DNA of 64,000 nucleotides from Astyanax mexicanus (GCF_023375975.1 NC_064422.1:29273001-29337000), one strand, 5' to 3'. Positions 49,561-60,433 are shown, counted from the first letter of the stretch. Notes: generated from the letters alone by a model not told the origin. Made by a program: numbers and translations.

Positions 49561-49729
49561 ACTGCTCGTCAGTTACTTTTGAGCTGGAGTTTAATATTTT
49601 GAGGGCAGCACTTTTTGTTAAATCACTTTCATTAAAGTTAAAAATAATCTTTAATCTGCTTAATTTTTAATCTTTAAAATAGCTTAATTCCAAATCCGTG
49701 GAGGTGTAAAGAGTCGAAACTACACAGAT

Positions 49730-49867
49730 TTCACACTAACCAGCTTAATCACTTTGTTATTTTTACTTTTAATTTCCTGTCATGCAGCTTGAGGTGACGG
49801 GGTGGACGCATGCATGACAGGACATTAAAAGTAAAAATAATAAAGTGATTAAGCTGGTTAGTGTGAA
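49730..49867. repeat. 138-base foldback with 57-bp arms
   Basis: The arm 49730-49786 (starts TTCACACTAACCAGCTTAAT) and the arm 49811-49867 (ends AAGCTGGTTAGTGTGAA) are complementary with two mismatches in 57. The 24-base loop is GC-rich (centre GGTGACGGGGTGGACG). There is no ORF and no obvious target-site duplication. A MITE or a hairpin RNA precursor are the main options. Confidence 0.8.
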
Positions 49868-50328
49868 CAATGGCAGATTGGACACTTTTTGTGAAATTTG
49901 GCATTTGTTAAATGAGTGGTTGACCTAAAGTTGTGGACCTGTTGAACTGTTCACTGAGACCTTGCTTTAAAGATACATTAGCTGAACATGCAGCAGGTGT
50001 CTTCAGTCCCTTAAAAAAAGAAAAGTGTGAAGGCTGTGATTTTACTAATGTCATAGGATACTCTCTTAAAGGGGCGGTAATTCCAAGACCATAGAGTGGA
50101 CGGGGAATGCTTGGAGATGTTTACATAGAGTGGTATTTCTATAACTGTCTAAAAATTTCTTATTTAACAGCCTAAAAGTATTTTTTAATTTAACCAGGCA
50201 TCAACCCACATAAAAAAAACTATATGAAATGAACCAAAGGGGAAGAAGAAGGTTAACATTCCTATATTTGTAAAAATGTGTTTACTCAGAGTAGATGTTG
50301 AAAAATGTTAAATGATATTGACCTATAA

Positions 50329-50843
50329 TACAGCTCTGGAAAAAATAAGAGACCACTTAAACATGATGAGTTTCTTTGATTTTACCAAATTGAAAACCTC
50401 TGGAATATAATTAGGAGGAAGATGGATGATCACAAGCCATCAAACCAAGATGCCTTTTTGCACCAGGAGTGGCATAAAGTTATCCAAAAGCAGTGTGTAA
50501 GACTGGTGGAGGAGAACATGCCAAGATGCATGAAAACTGTGATTACAAACCAGGGTTATTCCACCAAATATTGATTTCTGAACTCTTAAAACTTGAATAT
50601 GAATATTAGCTTGTTTTCTTTGAATTATTTGAGGTCTGAAAGCTCTGCATCTTTTTTGTTATTTCAGCCATTTCTCATTTTCTGCAAATAAATGCTCTAA
50701 ATGACAATGATTTTATTTGGAATTTGGGAGAAATGTTGTCCGTAGTTTATAGAATAAAACAACAATGTTCATTTTACTCAAACATATACCTATACATAGC
50801 AAATTCAGATAAACTGATTCCCTTAATTTTTTTCTGAGCTGTA
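50329..50843 (+). mobile_element. TA-flanked MITE, copy C (full length)
   Basis: Starts TACAGCTCTGG at 50329 and ends GAGCTGTA at 50843, so both termini end in TA as expected of a TA target-site duplication. About 515 bases, with the terminal AGAGACCACTT motif only partly preserved at the 3' side. It has no transposase and sits about 0.4 kb upstream of the cacna1g leader exon. Confidence 0.8.
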
Positions 50844-51059
50844 TAAGGAATAACTTACTGTTGCTTTACTTTATTCCACACAGCCAGAATGTGTGTAAGC
50901 TTAATATTGAGGTGACAGTGCTGTTCTTCTTCCAGACACTCAGACAGTCAGTCAGTTGCATGTGTTCAGTTCCCTTCCTTGTCCCTTCACAAAACCACTT
51001 GCATAATAAACACAGTCCAATCATAAAAGTGGGTTTGGTTCGAGCCCAAAGAATCCCCA

Positions 51060-51260
51060 GCTTTTTATTGGCTAACAGTAAACAATCCTGTTCCAGCTGT
51101 TTCTCAAGTCCTCTGCTGGTCCAGCCGGTGAGTGGCGCGCCATGCAGCCAACAGGAATATGAGTGGACTTTTGGCCGCGCTGGATTGGCTGTAGCGCTGA
51201 TGAGGGGGCGGATCCTGAAAACTGAACCCAGTTCCAGCTGTGAGTTGGTGTGGATGAGCG
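51060..51260 (+). promoter_or_regulatory. Candidate cacna1g promoter
   Basis: This stretch is locally GC- and CpG-rich compared with its flanks. It carries two inverted CCAAT boxes (ATTGGCT at 51067-51073 and 51184-51190) and a GC box (GGGGGCGG at 51204-51211). No convincing TATA box is present at a fixed distance, which fits a CpG-type promoter. It lies just upstream of the leader exon that ends at 51885. The transcription start is not known; somewhere around 51210-51260 would be reasonable. Confidence 0.45.
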
Positions 51261-51885
51261 AGCGGCTTGGTGCTGGAGATGAGAGCGTGTTTGCCGAGAA
51301 GAAGAAATGGGAGAATTTGGTTTATTTTATTGGAGTGAAGCACGAGCTGCTCGCGCCTGAGCTCGCGCTGCTAAAAAAAAAGACTGAGCAGACCGAGGAG
51401 ACTGAGAAGACTTTATCATGTGCCTGTTAGAGAGAACGAGACCTGGCTTTTAGGAGAAAACACACTTTTACTGGATTTTAAGTAGCTAATTTAGCTGGAG
51501 ATGTGAGAGTTTGGTACTGTAGAGCATCGCTGAGAAACTCAGTAATTAGTGCACGTTGTTTTTTGTTTGTGTGTGTTTTTCTGCGCGCGCGGCTCCTGTT
51601 TTTCTGCAGTTTTGAGGGAGTTGCTCTCTTGCTCTCAGTCAGAAGCAGAGGGAGAAGAGAGAGGGAAGCCCAGCATCCTGAAGGAGCATCGTGTGCAGCA
51701 GGCACGGCTGGACTGAGCTGAGGCTGCCATGCCCGTCAGGCTTATTTTACTGTAAACTTAGCCTAGAGAGAAAGCTCCACTTTCTCACCACAGAAAAAAA
51801 ACAACCTGGGCTACTTTTCCTGTCTGCACAAATGCTCATGCGATGAGTGAATTCCGTCTGGGCTTATCAGCAGAAGCAACTACAG
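51220..51885 (+). other. cacna1g: Probable cacna1g 5' UTR (leader) exon
   Basis: This GC-rich block ends in a strong donor: CTACAG at 51880-51885 followed by gtaag from 51886. It is the best donor between the promoter-like region and the first coding exon. The block contains several upstream ATGs. One opens a 58-codon uORF (51254-51430), another a 72-codon uORF (51503-51721), and there is a short uORF at 51729-51755. The ATG at 51843 opens a uORF that reads through the splice junction. The 5' boundary is a guess and the exon may be two exons. No coding homology was recognised. Confidence 0.5.
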
Positions 51886-53141
51886 GTAAGAAACAAAAAA
51901 CGAGCACTTTTTTAAACCTTTATTTCACACTTGCATATTTCTCACGCGCAGGTATAGTCTGTTTGCCACGCGCTGTATCAACAATGTATCACCGTGTATC
52001 AACTGAGATGTGCTGGGCTGTATGTGCTCACTGCTCACCCCTCACCTTTAAGCTATCTACCTAATAACTTACTGCAGGCTAATATGCCCCCATAATATTG
52101 TGCATAACAGACTTTTTTCACGGGTGCTTATGTGTTATGCAGTTTTATGAGTTCAGGTTCGAGATAAAGCTGCAGTTAATGCTGTTGCTGGTGGTAAAAT
52201 GTCTTTGTTTAGCGGTAATTGTTTAGCCACTGTTTCTCCTCCTCTCTGCGCCGTTCGTTTCATTCCTCACTGTCTGTGAGAATAACGACTGTTTAATTGC
52301 ACGCTTTTCCCGGGGAAGACGCGACCACGGCAGCAGGTTATTATAATCATAATAACAATAAACAGGTGCGTTAAATAACACATGACGACGTTTTAAAAAA
52401 TAAATAAAGTCCTCGTATAAATAAAAAACGTTGTAGTCAGATATTATTTCAAATATTTATGTTTAGAACACGAGAAAACAATTTGAAAAAAAAAAAAACA
52501 ATACGTTAGCTTTGCTGTTTGGTTTTGGTCAAATTTAGGGCTCTTATTTTGTAGAAAAGCTTAACTAACAAGTTAAAATTATATATATTTATTATTTATA
52601 TTTAATCAATATTTATTTACACAACATATATGTATTTTTGTACATTTTTATCACTGCTAAGAAAAAATAGCTTTTGTAAAAAAAATATAATAATTCACAA
52701 GTCATGCTTTCTGAAATGGTATGTATTTATTTATATATATTTAGATTTGTGGTTATTTATTTAATGGCTGTATACAGGCTGAATGTATATCCATGTTTAT
52801 TTTATTTTTTTTTATTTAGCTTTTGTAAGATATTTTGTAAATAAATATAATAATTCACAAGTCTTGCTTTCTGAAATTAGACACTTTTTATTTATTTATT
52901 TATGAATGTATATAGGCTGTATGTGTGTCCACGTCAGACTGATTAGACTAAGATAAAGTCTCTAAGATGTGCCTTCTCATTTTATATTCTCCATCTGTAT
53001 GTCATTCTATTTATCTATCCACCTCTCTGTCTATTTATCTGTCTCTGCATCTGCCTGACTGCCTGCCTACCTACCTATCTATTATGTCCACCTCATAACT
53101 AATTTATTCTTATTTTTAACTCCCGTCCTCTCTCCCTGAAG
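51886..53141 (+). other. cacna1g: First intron of cacna1g (inferred, within 5' UTR)
   Basis: The intron starts with GTAAG at 51886 and ends in a pyrimidine-rich run followed by AAG at 53139-53141. The acceptor is a tandem AAGGAG, so a start of the next exon at 53142 or 53145 is possible. The intron is AT-rich and contains a direct duplication (52669-52880) and a CTAT/CTGC-rich simple tract near 53000-53080. No coding sequence was seen. Confidence 0.5.
52669..52880 (+). repeat. Direct duplication in cacna1g 5' intron
   Basis: AGCTTTTGTAA, AATATAATAATTCACAAGTC and TGCTTTCTGAAAT occur at 52669-52718 and again at 52818-52877. The unit spacing is about 149 bases. Confidence 0.7.
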
Positions 53142-53148
53142 GAGGTGA

Positions 53149-53468
53149 ATGATGGCTGAGGATGGAGGAAACATTTGCGAGGACCACACAGACAGGGAAG
53201 CAGAGGGCAGGTCCTCTCTTCCTCGGACTTTTATCCGACTCAATGACCTGTCCGGCAGCGGGGAGCACGCCGAGCAGGAGGGGGCCGAGCAAGGAGCAGA
53301 GAGGAGGGAGAGTGCAGCCGACACGGTGGCGGAGGAGGTGACGGAGGAGGCGGCGTCTAACAGCGGCGAGGAGGCTTTACCCTACCCCTCACTGGCACCG
53401 GTTGTGTTTTTCTATCTGAAGCAAACCACACGCCCCAGGAGTTGGTGTCTGAAAATGGTCTGCAATCC
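53149..53468 (+). CDS. cacna1g: cacna1g first coding exon, T-type calcium channel Cav3.1 N-terminus
   Basis: This exon encodes the first 106 residues plus two bases of Pro107 of the pore-forming alpha-1 subunit of a low-voltage-activated calcium channel in the plasma membrane. Visible landmarks are RTFIRLNDLSGSGE (residues 26-39), an acidic Glu/Ala-rich stretch (40-76), LPYPSLAPVVFFYL (77-90) and RPRSWCLKMVCNP (95-107). FIRLNDLSG and LPYPxLAPVVFFYL fit Cav3.1 better than Cav3.2 or Cav3.3 as I recall them. The N-terminus is cytoplasmic; S1 of repeat I starts in the next exon. Two adjacent ATGs exist: 53149 (weak context) and 53152 (A at -3, G at +4), so translation may begin at 53152. The exon ends in phase 2 at an AT-AC type junction. 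The remaining exons lie beyond the window. Confidence 0.93.
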
Positions 53469-53480
53469 ATATCCTTTCAT
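53469..53480 (+). promoter_or_regulatory. cacna1g: U12-type (AT-AC) 5' splice site of cacna1g
   Basis: The intron begins ATATCCTTTC, identical to the consensus donor of minor-spliceosome AT-AC introns. It directly follows the codons for V-C-N-P, a motif followed by W-F-E in the three human T-type paralogues as I recall them. A GT donor does occur just upstream (gtctgc at 53458), but using it would remove the conserved VCNP. Minor introns are known in voltage-gated sodium and calcium channel genes. Confidence 0.85.
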
Positions 53481-53589
53481 TCCAAACCCAGAGTGTAAGT
53501 CCTGTCACATCACATGGCACATGGATGGCAAAGGGCTTGACATATGTGAGTGTGTGTGAGTGTGTCTATGCCTGGTGCCTGTGTGCCAG

Positions 53590-53609
53590 AACACACACAC
53601 ACACACACC
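53590..53609. repeat. (CA)n microsatellite
   Basis: Short CA tract just inside the long cacna1g intron. A (CATA)n tract follows at 53717-53757. Confidence 0.9.
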
Positions 53610-54039
53610 TCACACCTGTGAAGGTAGGATGCTCGACTCCTACACGCATCTACATATCTGTTTCTCTATTTTCTCTATATGTGAAATCTGTGAATGTGAG
53701 AATAATACACATTTTCTCATATATACATACATACATACATATATACATATACACACATAAGAGAAAATTAAATTAATTACTCTTCCTTATTTTAAGTGAG
53801 TTAATTCCTTTCAGAGCAGCATTCACACACTAGCAAATGCTGTGGTTCTGAAATCTAATGCCAGCTTAGATAGCATGCTTTCTAATTTCATTAAATAGAA
53901 ATATTGTTCTCGGTAAAACGACTGAATGAAAAACGAGTCATTTATAGTTTCAGTCACAGCTGATAATGAAGGTGGCAGTTTTTCCAGTGAGGCTGTGCTT
54001 CAGGCAGATGCCTATTGCAGCACGGAATATAATCCGGGG

Positions 54040-54230
54040 ATGTGGAGTTTTACCTGGCATGAATGCTTTCACAAAAGTGCCCTGGCTGCTTGCTGCATGC
54101 AAATTTTTTGACAGACAAGCCGAGGGCGGTCATTATAGCTCATTAGCCGGCCAACTCGGCATCTGTCTGTGGCAGTTCATGAATCTCCTTGTTTGTTAGT
54201 GTCACGTTGATGAGCTCTGTTGCTTTCTAT
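54040..54230. other. Candidate intronic enhancer-like element
   Basis: Non-repetitive stretch about 0.6 kb into the long cacna1g intron, with TGCATGCAAATTTTTTGACA (octamer-like ATGCAAAT), ATAGCTCATTAGCCGGCC and TGGCAGTTCATGAATC. Overlapping frames have no homology. Function is inferred only from appearance and position. Confidence 0.3.
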
Positions 54231-55905
54231 GTGCTTGCGGTCTCTTGAACAGGTGATTACAGTGGTCAATTTGAATAAGTCAGTGCCGGTGTTGTGTGGG
54301 TTTTTTTTTTTCCTTCCCTGACTGAATTTGCTGCTTACCCTTAAGCTCTGGATGATGTACCTGCTCGGCTGAGAGAAGGGGGAGTCAGCGGGGCTGTGTA
54401 TGAATCACTTAAGCACATCTGCTTTGTGGTTGTGTGTCGAGGACTTTCTTTTAGTCACCTGCTGTGTGGGGGGGACTTTGGCTTTCACTGACCACAGGGA
54501 AGTGAGGTCAGTGCTTGTTATAGTGCATACATGCATTATACATATTGACAGTATGCCTGTGGGCGTGGAGATATATATGGAAAATTCATATGTGCAGCCA
54601 TTTATTTTAATGAGTTCTGAGACCTGACGGTCAATAGTGGCATAATTCATACTTATTTACAAGTTATATACTGATTTATTAGCTCTGTAACTGTGGTATT
54701 TAGTCTAAAAGCAGAAAGAGTCCAGTAAGTAATTTTGCTCATCAGAATACATATCAGGAACATTTGAAGATGCATATAAAGAACATTTTATGTTTTTTTA
54801 CTGTATATCCAAACGCATAGTTTAGAATTGTAGCATCTTAAGCATCTGTTCATCCACTTTTGATGGCTTATTATTTACTAATAAGGGTTCCTGAGTGGCA
54901 CAACTGTCTAACTGTCTAACCGTTGTCATTGGTAGATTTTAACTTTGATACCCAGTAACTAAAAAACTCCCTCAAAGTGGGTAACAGGTCTGTTCCTCTC
55001 CCCCATCATTCAGTTCAGTGCCTAGCCAAGCAGGCATCTACTGTCAGTCATTAAAACTGGCCCATTAGTGTTCTCCTGCAAGTATGTTGAGCTGTCCAGT
55101 AACATATTTAAAACATTAATTGGTGCTTTATTTCTTGGAGGAAGCACATGCCAGCCTTCACCATCTCAGTACTTGTAGCATCATGTGATGGAGAGAAGCC
55201 TATCTAGGTAGGTGGGAATGGCCAATGGCTAAACTGGGAAAAAGTTACTGAAGTGAAAAATGGACATCTGGATCTGCCAGTGTTTCTGTGAATGCTTTTT
55301 GTCTTCTGGCAGACAGAATATCAAACAGAAAAAGCAGCTACTTACCATTCCTTAAGCTCTGATTGTTGCACACTCTCTGAAGGTGCCTAATATAATATTA
55401 AATCTAGAACTTTTGGTTCTTTAAAGAACATTTCTGTGAACAATGAGTTGAAGAGTAATTTTTGTGGCAGTTTAAAGAAAAATTTAAAACCATTATTCCT
55501 AAAGGCAACCCTTTCTGGTATGACTAATAAAATTAAATTTAGTGTGCATGTCCAATAATAGCATTAATGCTATTGTTTGGGACTATAAATCAAAGCAAAC
55601 ATGATTTATTTACTTTTTACATTTTCTAAATTCTTCTTTATTTGTAAGCTGACATTTTTGTCATGGTTGTTCGCTCGTGTCCACTGAGCGAGAAACAGCA
55701 TGATAATTATTCATTTGTACTCAACTATATCATTCAGCTTTTTGAGCTTCAGCTAGAGTGTGCCAATCACCCAAGAAAAACCTGTTACTGATTGTCTTTA
55801 ATTTTCTGTAGGATGGAGTCCAATGCAACCATATGACATCATAATGGTGTAATGGTGACCTCTTGTAGAAGAGCATTTCAGTTGTTGTATGCATGAACAC
55901 ATATA

Positions 55906-56281
55906 TACACTGATATAGCATAACATTATGACCACCTCCTTGTTTCTACAACATACATATTCTTCATTGAGCGTATAGGAGCACTTTGTAGTTCTATAAA
56001 TACAGACTGTACTTTTATTATCTTCCGTTCATCCTGTTATTTAATGGTCAGGACCCCACAGGACCACCACAGATTCACCTTGTTGATGTAAAATCAGAGA
56101 CAGAAGCTCTAAAGATCTGTGTTGGTCCTCCTCTAGTCTTTTATCAATGGATGTTTATTGCTCCTTATAGGACAATTTTGAAAGACTATACTTAGTCCAG
56201 CAGTAAAAATTAGTTGTTTAAAAACACCAGCAGCACTGCTGTGTCTGATCCACTCATACCATCACAACACATACACACTAT
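55906..56281 (+). mobile_element. DNA-element relic with ACACTGAT...CATAACATTATG end
   Basis: Starts TACACTGATATAGCATAACA then TTATGACCACC, a terminus common among fish DNA elements. Internal blocks GAGCACTTTGTAGTTCTATA and CAGCAGCACTGCTGTGTCTG recur at 45060-45340. The right end is uncertain. Confidence 0.55.
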
Positions 56282-56283
56282 GC

Positions 56284-56945
56284 TTGATCGCTGTATATGA
56301 ACAGTATTGGGAATGTACACTATTTAGGGCAGAGGCTACAGAGATAAAGGCTTCCCCCAGGACTGTAAAGTTGTTGGGTGTGAATAATGTGAGTCAGGCA
56401 GGTATGTGGCTCTCATCTGAGCCTGAGGAGGATCTCATGAGTGTAGGTGCAGTGTTTGGTTTTGGGATGGACTCTGCAGCAGCTTCTCTGAAGGAAAGAA
56501 TGCGCTTTTGGAGCAGCGAGCTGGCTGGACCAGATTGTGATGTCTGGGTGCAGATGCTTTGTTTTTCTTCGCAGGGAAATATGATGAGCCTTGCGGGCTC
56601 TGAAAGGCTGCCCAATCAAACACACTCGTCTTACCCCTCTTTCGCTTGTTTCTCAGTCTCCCTCATGCTCACTCCTCCGCCGCAGAAGCCCACATCCCTG
56701 CAGAAAGAGCCAGCCTTGTGAAATGGCTCTCAGAAAAAAAAGCAGGAGAAGATTGTGCGGTTCCCTTTGCCTGGGCTATTATAGAGGTATTTGACGTCTG
56801 GGATTCCGCGCTGATAGCAGGGCCACATTTCCATATTGTTAAAAGGCCACCATTTTTCTCAAGTCCCCTTTTGGTGCAGAGGTCCCAGGTAGTCTGCTTA
56901 AGAATGGAGCAGACCAAAAGGGACCTCATTAAGAGTGCTTTGTGA
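56284..56945 (+). other. GC-moderate non-repetitive intronic stretch, possible regulatory element
   Basis: It lies about 2.8 kb into the long cacna1g intron and is open in several frames on both strands; the longest is 145 codons at 56284-56721. None resembles a known protein, and agreement on both strands suggests low stop density rather than a gene. It holds a MEF2 consensus CTATTATAG (56776-56784) and a CRE-like TGACGTCT (56792-56799). It may be an intronic enhancer or an unannotated transcript. Confidence 0.3.
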
Positions 56946-58547
56946 AGAAAGCACCATCTCCCAGACTCATCCTGCTGCTACACAGCTGTATAGGCTTGTG
57001 CCGGTTCGCTTAAGAGAATGCTGTGGAGGTCAAGAGACCCAGCGGTGGCGTACTGGTATTTAAATTTGAAATAAGTTGTTATACTCTTGATAGAATAGCT
57101 TTGTAGTGTGTAGGCTAGTAAAATGTAATTTGAATATATGAGTATTTTTACATGATTATACACTATATGGTCGTGTTTATTCTAGAAATGCACCAAAATA
57201 AACATTTTTGACCAAAGCCAAACAAAATGAAACAATTGGCTGAAAGACTAATACTATATATATTTTTTGTTTTACTATTATTTAGTTTTCATTAATTTTG
57301 GCATATTTTTCACTATTGATAAACCAATTACACTACTAATTACAAATTAAAATGTGTATTAAACACTTACTTTTTTTAATATGCAAGCACAAAACATTTA
57401 CTTCAGCAGTGCTAATTTAATCATGATTTTACCTCAGCAGTTCTATTTTATTCACATCCAGACTTTCGGTAAACAAGCATCAGCCAGCGTTACCATCCTA
57501 GCCCTGTACAGCTTATATCCTTTAACTAAAAAACAGTCAGTTTGTGAAGAGGTTGTAAACACATTCTAAGCATAATAAGTGATGCTCTATTTTTTATTTT
57601 GTTTCATTTATGAGAGCAGAGCATTAAAATGAATAAATATTCGGTGCATTCCTAATGCATTCATAGCAAAATATAATATTCTGGGTAATGTCCAAATCTG
57701 TGTGTCTCTATATTCCCCATAGGAGCTGGATATATGAAACAGTCAATGGCAAACTTAATATAGTGTGGATTTTTCTGTGTAGAGTGTCGTGTCATGCTTT
57801 CTCTTGATATGATTATAGATTGTCTGTGTTCTTTATTGCACTGCTTTTAAACCCCCTATAATACATTCTAATAGAGAAAGCCCACCTTTTAAGTTCTCAG
57901 CAGAACTAAACCTTTAACCCTTTAAAGGTTAACGTCTACTCAACCATTAGGTAGAACACATTTGAGCCACTATATCTTAATAAGGAAGGTGTTGAAGTTA
58001 CCCCAACAAAATTGTGCCATCGCTACCAATTGGTAGAAAAAGCCTAAAACAAACAAAAAAAAAACAGTAGAGATCGCAGTGTCCTTCATTAGTATACCTT
58101 TTCAGTTCTTATCCATTGTTTTGGGTAAGCATATAACTATGTAGCAAAGTATAGTTTAAGATGTTTTATTAAATATGATTATGTTGTTGTATGTTGTACA
58201 ACATACACTGTATTATTATTATTTTGTATTTGTTGTTAGTGTTATAATCTTGTCTTAAGCTTTTGATATATAGGTATATTTCGGAAACTGGGGTCTTTAA
58301 AAAGTATAAAGAAAAAGTTTAAAAGGTAAAGACATAAAAAAAAATAATAATTCAGATTTCTTTTGATGTGAAATGCACCATTCTAGTTCAAAACATTTCA
58401 ACTTCAGTCAGAATTTTTAACAGTGGTGGTGATGAGAACAAGACATCCCAATCTTTTATTGCGTCTAAAAGCTCCCACACTGAAACGCAGCACTTAAAAT
58501 CATTACAGATCCACTGCTTGATGCCCCAGGCATAGTTATTTCTACAA

Positions 58548-58905
58548 TAAAAGTCATGGAATAGCAGTATTTAAGTCTATCATGAACTTTCACCTCAGGG
58601 GACAGCTTGTATAAGTTGTCAGGTGATTCCTTGTTTTAATAAGTTCTTAAAGTTGGTGCCAGGTAAATGGGACATTTTAACATTTAACATTATTTAACAG
58701 GGAATTTATCATTCCTCAAAACACTGTGTCTCATATATTTTAGGAAAAACCTTATAGAAGTCATTATCACCCACAGTGGACAGCACAGAGGGTGATGATG
58801 ATCGTGACCTGCAGCATCTGGCTTAAATTGTCCATGGGCACAGACATAGCACAAGTCATGGAACACAATACTAGTTCCTGTATAGGCCATTTAGCAGCAG
58901 TAAGT
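58548..58905 (+). repeat. Dispersed repeat family DF1, copy 4
   Basis: Contains AAGTCATGGAATAGCAGTAT at the start, GTTGTCAGGTGATTCCTTG and TCATTATCACCCACAGTGGA in family order. It is diverged and lies in the cacna1g intron. Confidence 0.55.
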
Positions 58906-59149
58906 GTTATCTTTTAAATGTTTTTATTGCTAAATTATGTGTTTTACTGCATTTTATGGCAAAATAGTCCCAAAATAAAACTTTTAAAATGAGGTTTACC
59001 ATTATAAATTTTGCTTTAATCAACAATGCAAACAAACATTTGTCAGTGTAAGCCATAACTTGTGCCACCACCACTGGAAAATATATAAATTAATAAACTA
59101 ATTAAAATAATGGGATGTTGCAGATGTTGCAGTATGCGATACTGAGTAG

Positions 59150-59666
59150 TAGGGGTGTCACGATTTCGATATTTCATCGAAATCGATCGAAATAATGTCT
59201 TGGCCTCAAGCCTATATATATCTTTGTTAAATAAAAAAAACTTGTCATTCTTAAGTCTTATTTTTCATGTTTAACTGTTATAGTAGGATGGAGTTCAGTT
59301 TGTTAAGGCCTTAATTGTTCTATTATTTTGTACATGACTGTTCCTGTATTTTTTATTATTTATTTTGTTATGTTGCACGTTGCTGTTTTAATAGTGCACA
59401 CTGCTACTACCAAAAAATGAACTAGATGGCATTACATATATATCTTAATTAAATTGTTTAAATTTGACCATTAGTGCCTAATGTGGTGTATTACAGATCA
59501 CTTGTATCACTTTGCATCACTTATATCAAGCCCACCTTTTGAAATAAGTCTCTCTGCTGTAAAAAAAAAAAAAAAAGAAAAAAGAAAATGGAGAATCAAA
59601 TCGAATCGTGACCCTAAAATCGGAAATAAAATCGAATCGAGGATTTAGAGAATCATGACACCCCTA
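59150..59666. mobile_element. Short hAT-type MITE related to 43239-44666
   Basis: Begins TAGGGGTGTCACGATTTCG and ends ATCATGACACCCCTA, flanked by CTGAGTAG (59142-59149) and CTGAGTAC (59667-59674), an 8-bp duplication with one change. It shares the sub-terminal ATCGAATCG repeats and an inner block (GTGCACACTG, TATATATCTTAAT) with the 1.4-kb element, so it is a deleted relative. Confidence 0.8.
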
Positions 59667-60433
59667 CTGAGTACTGAACTTACACATTATTTTTAAACTG
59701 TCACTAACCCTGCATTATACTGTACACTTCCATTTGTTACCAGGCCATGTGGAGATGTATACACTTGACATCATTGTTCTGGCTTGGTATGTGGCTTGTT
59801 ACAGGAGGAAGCTTTTATTTATATATGTGTTGTGTACATGTTTGACCTTTAATACATCTCAGTGGCTATTTCATAAAGGTCACTGTTTTAAAATCCTTTA
59901 AAATTTAGCTGGGATCGATCCCACAATCCTCCCAATGGAAACATGTTTAAGTGGCTTCCCTATTTGAGATTCTATGCAGAATCTTAGTGTTGTGCTTCGA
60001 CTTCTCTCAACCAGTCCGAAATCTCTGCTGTATCCCTGCAGTCTTCTTTTTTTAATGTGAAGAATCAACAATAATAAAATGCCTCTGTAAATTCTTAAAC
60101 CTTATAAGAATCTCTATCAGTTCTATCATATCAATTCTTTACAGACTTCCACACTACCTGCGCACAATCATAAGGTAATTGCTCAGCAATGCAGCCTATC
60201 CATCCAGTGATTTGATTTGCGGTTTGGACTCATCACTTTACCGGTTGACCACTCAGTCTTGGCCTGATGATTAATTTTGTTTATGTCCTCGGTTCATTTG
60301 TTGCACTCCCATAGCTCTGTTCTGAATAGCATTTTATAGCCCTGGCTTACGCCTGGCCATGTGACTTATTCTGGTCCCTCCTGGCTGGAGGAGTTAACAT
60401 TTGGCACCCCTGAACTGTGTTTGTGTGTGTTTA

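Noticed and set aside
50861..51430. 189-codon + frame, the longest in the window
   Set aside because: It spans the putative promoter and leader of cacna1g, has no recognised homology, and its first part lies upstream of the likely transcription start. Only the ATG at 51254 onward was kept as a uORF.
53458..53463. GT donor (GTCTGC) for the cacna1g exon
   Set aside because: It is a poor match to a U2 donor and would delete the conserved V-C-N-P, while a perfect U12 donor follows immediately.
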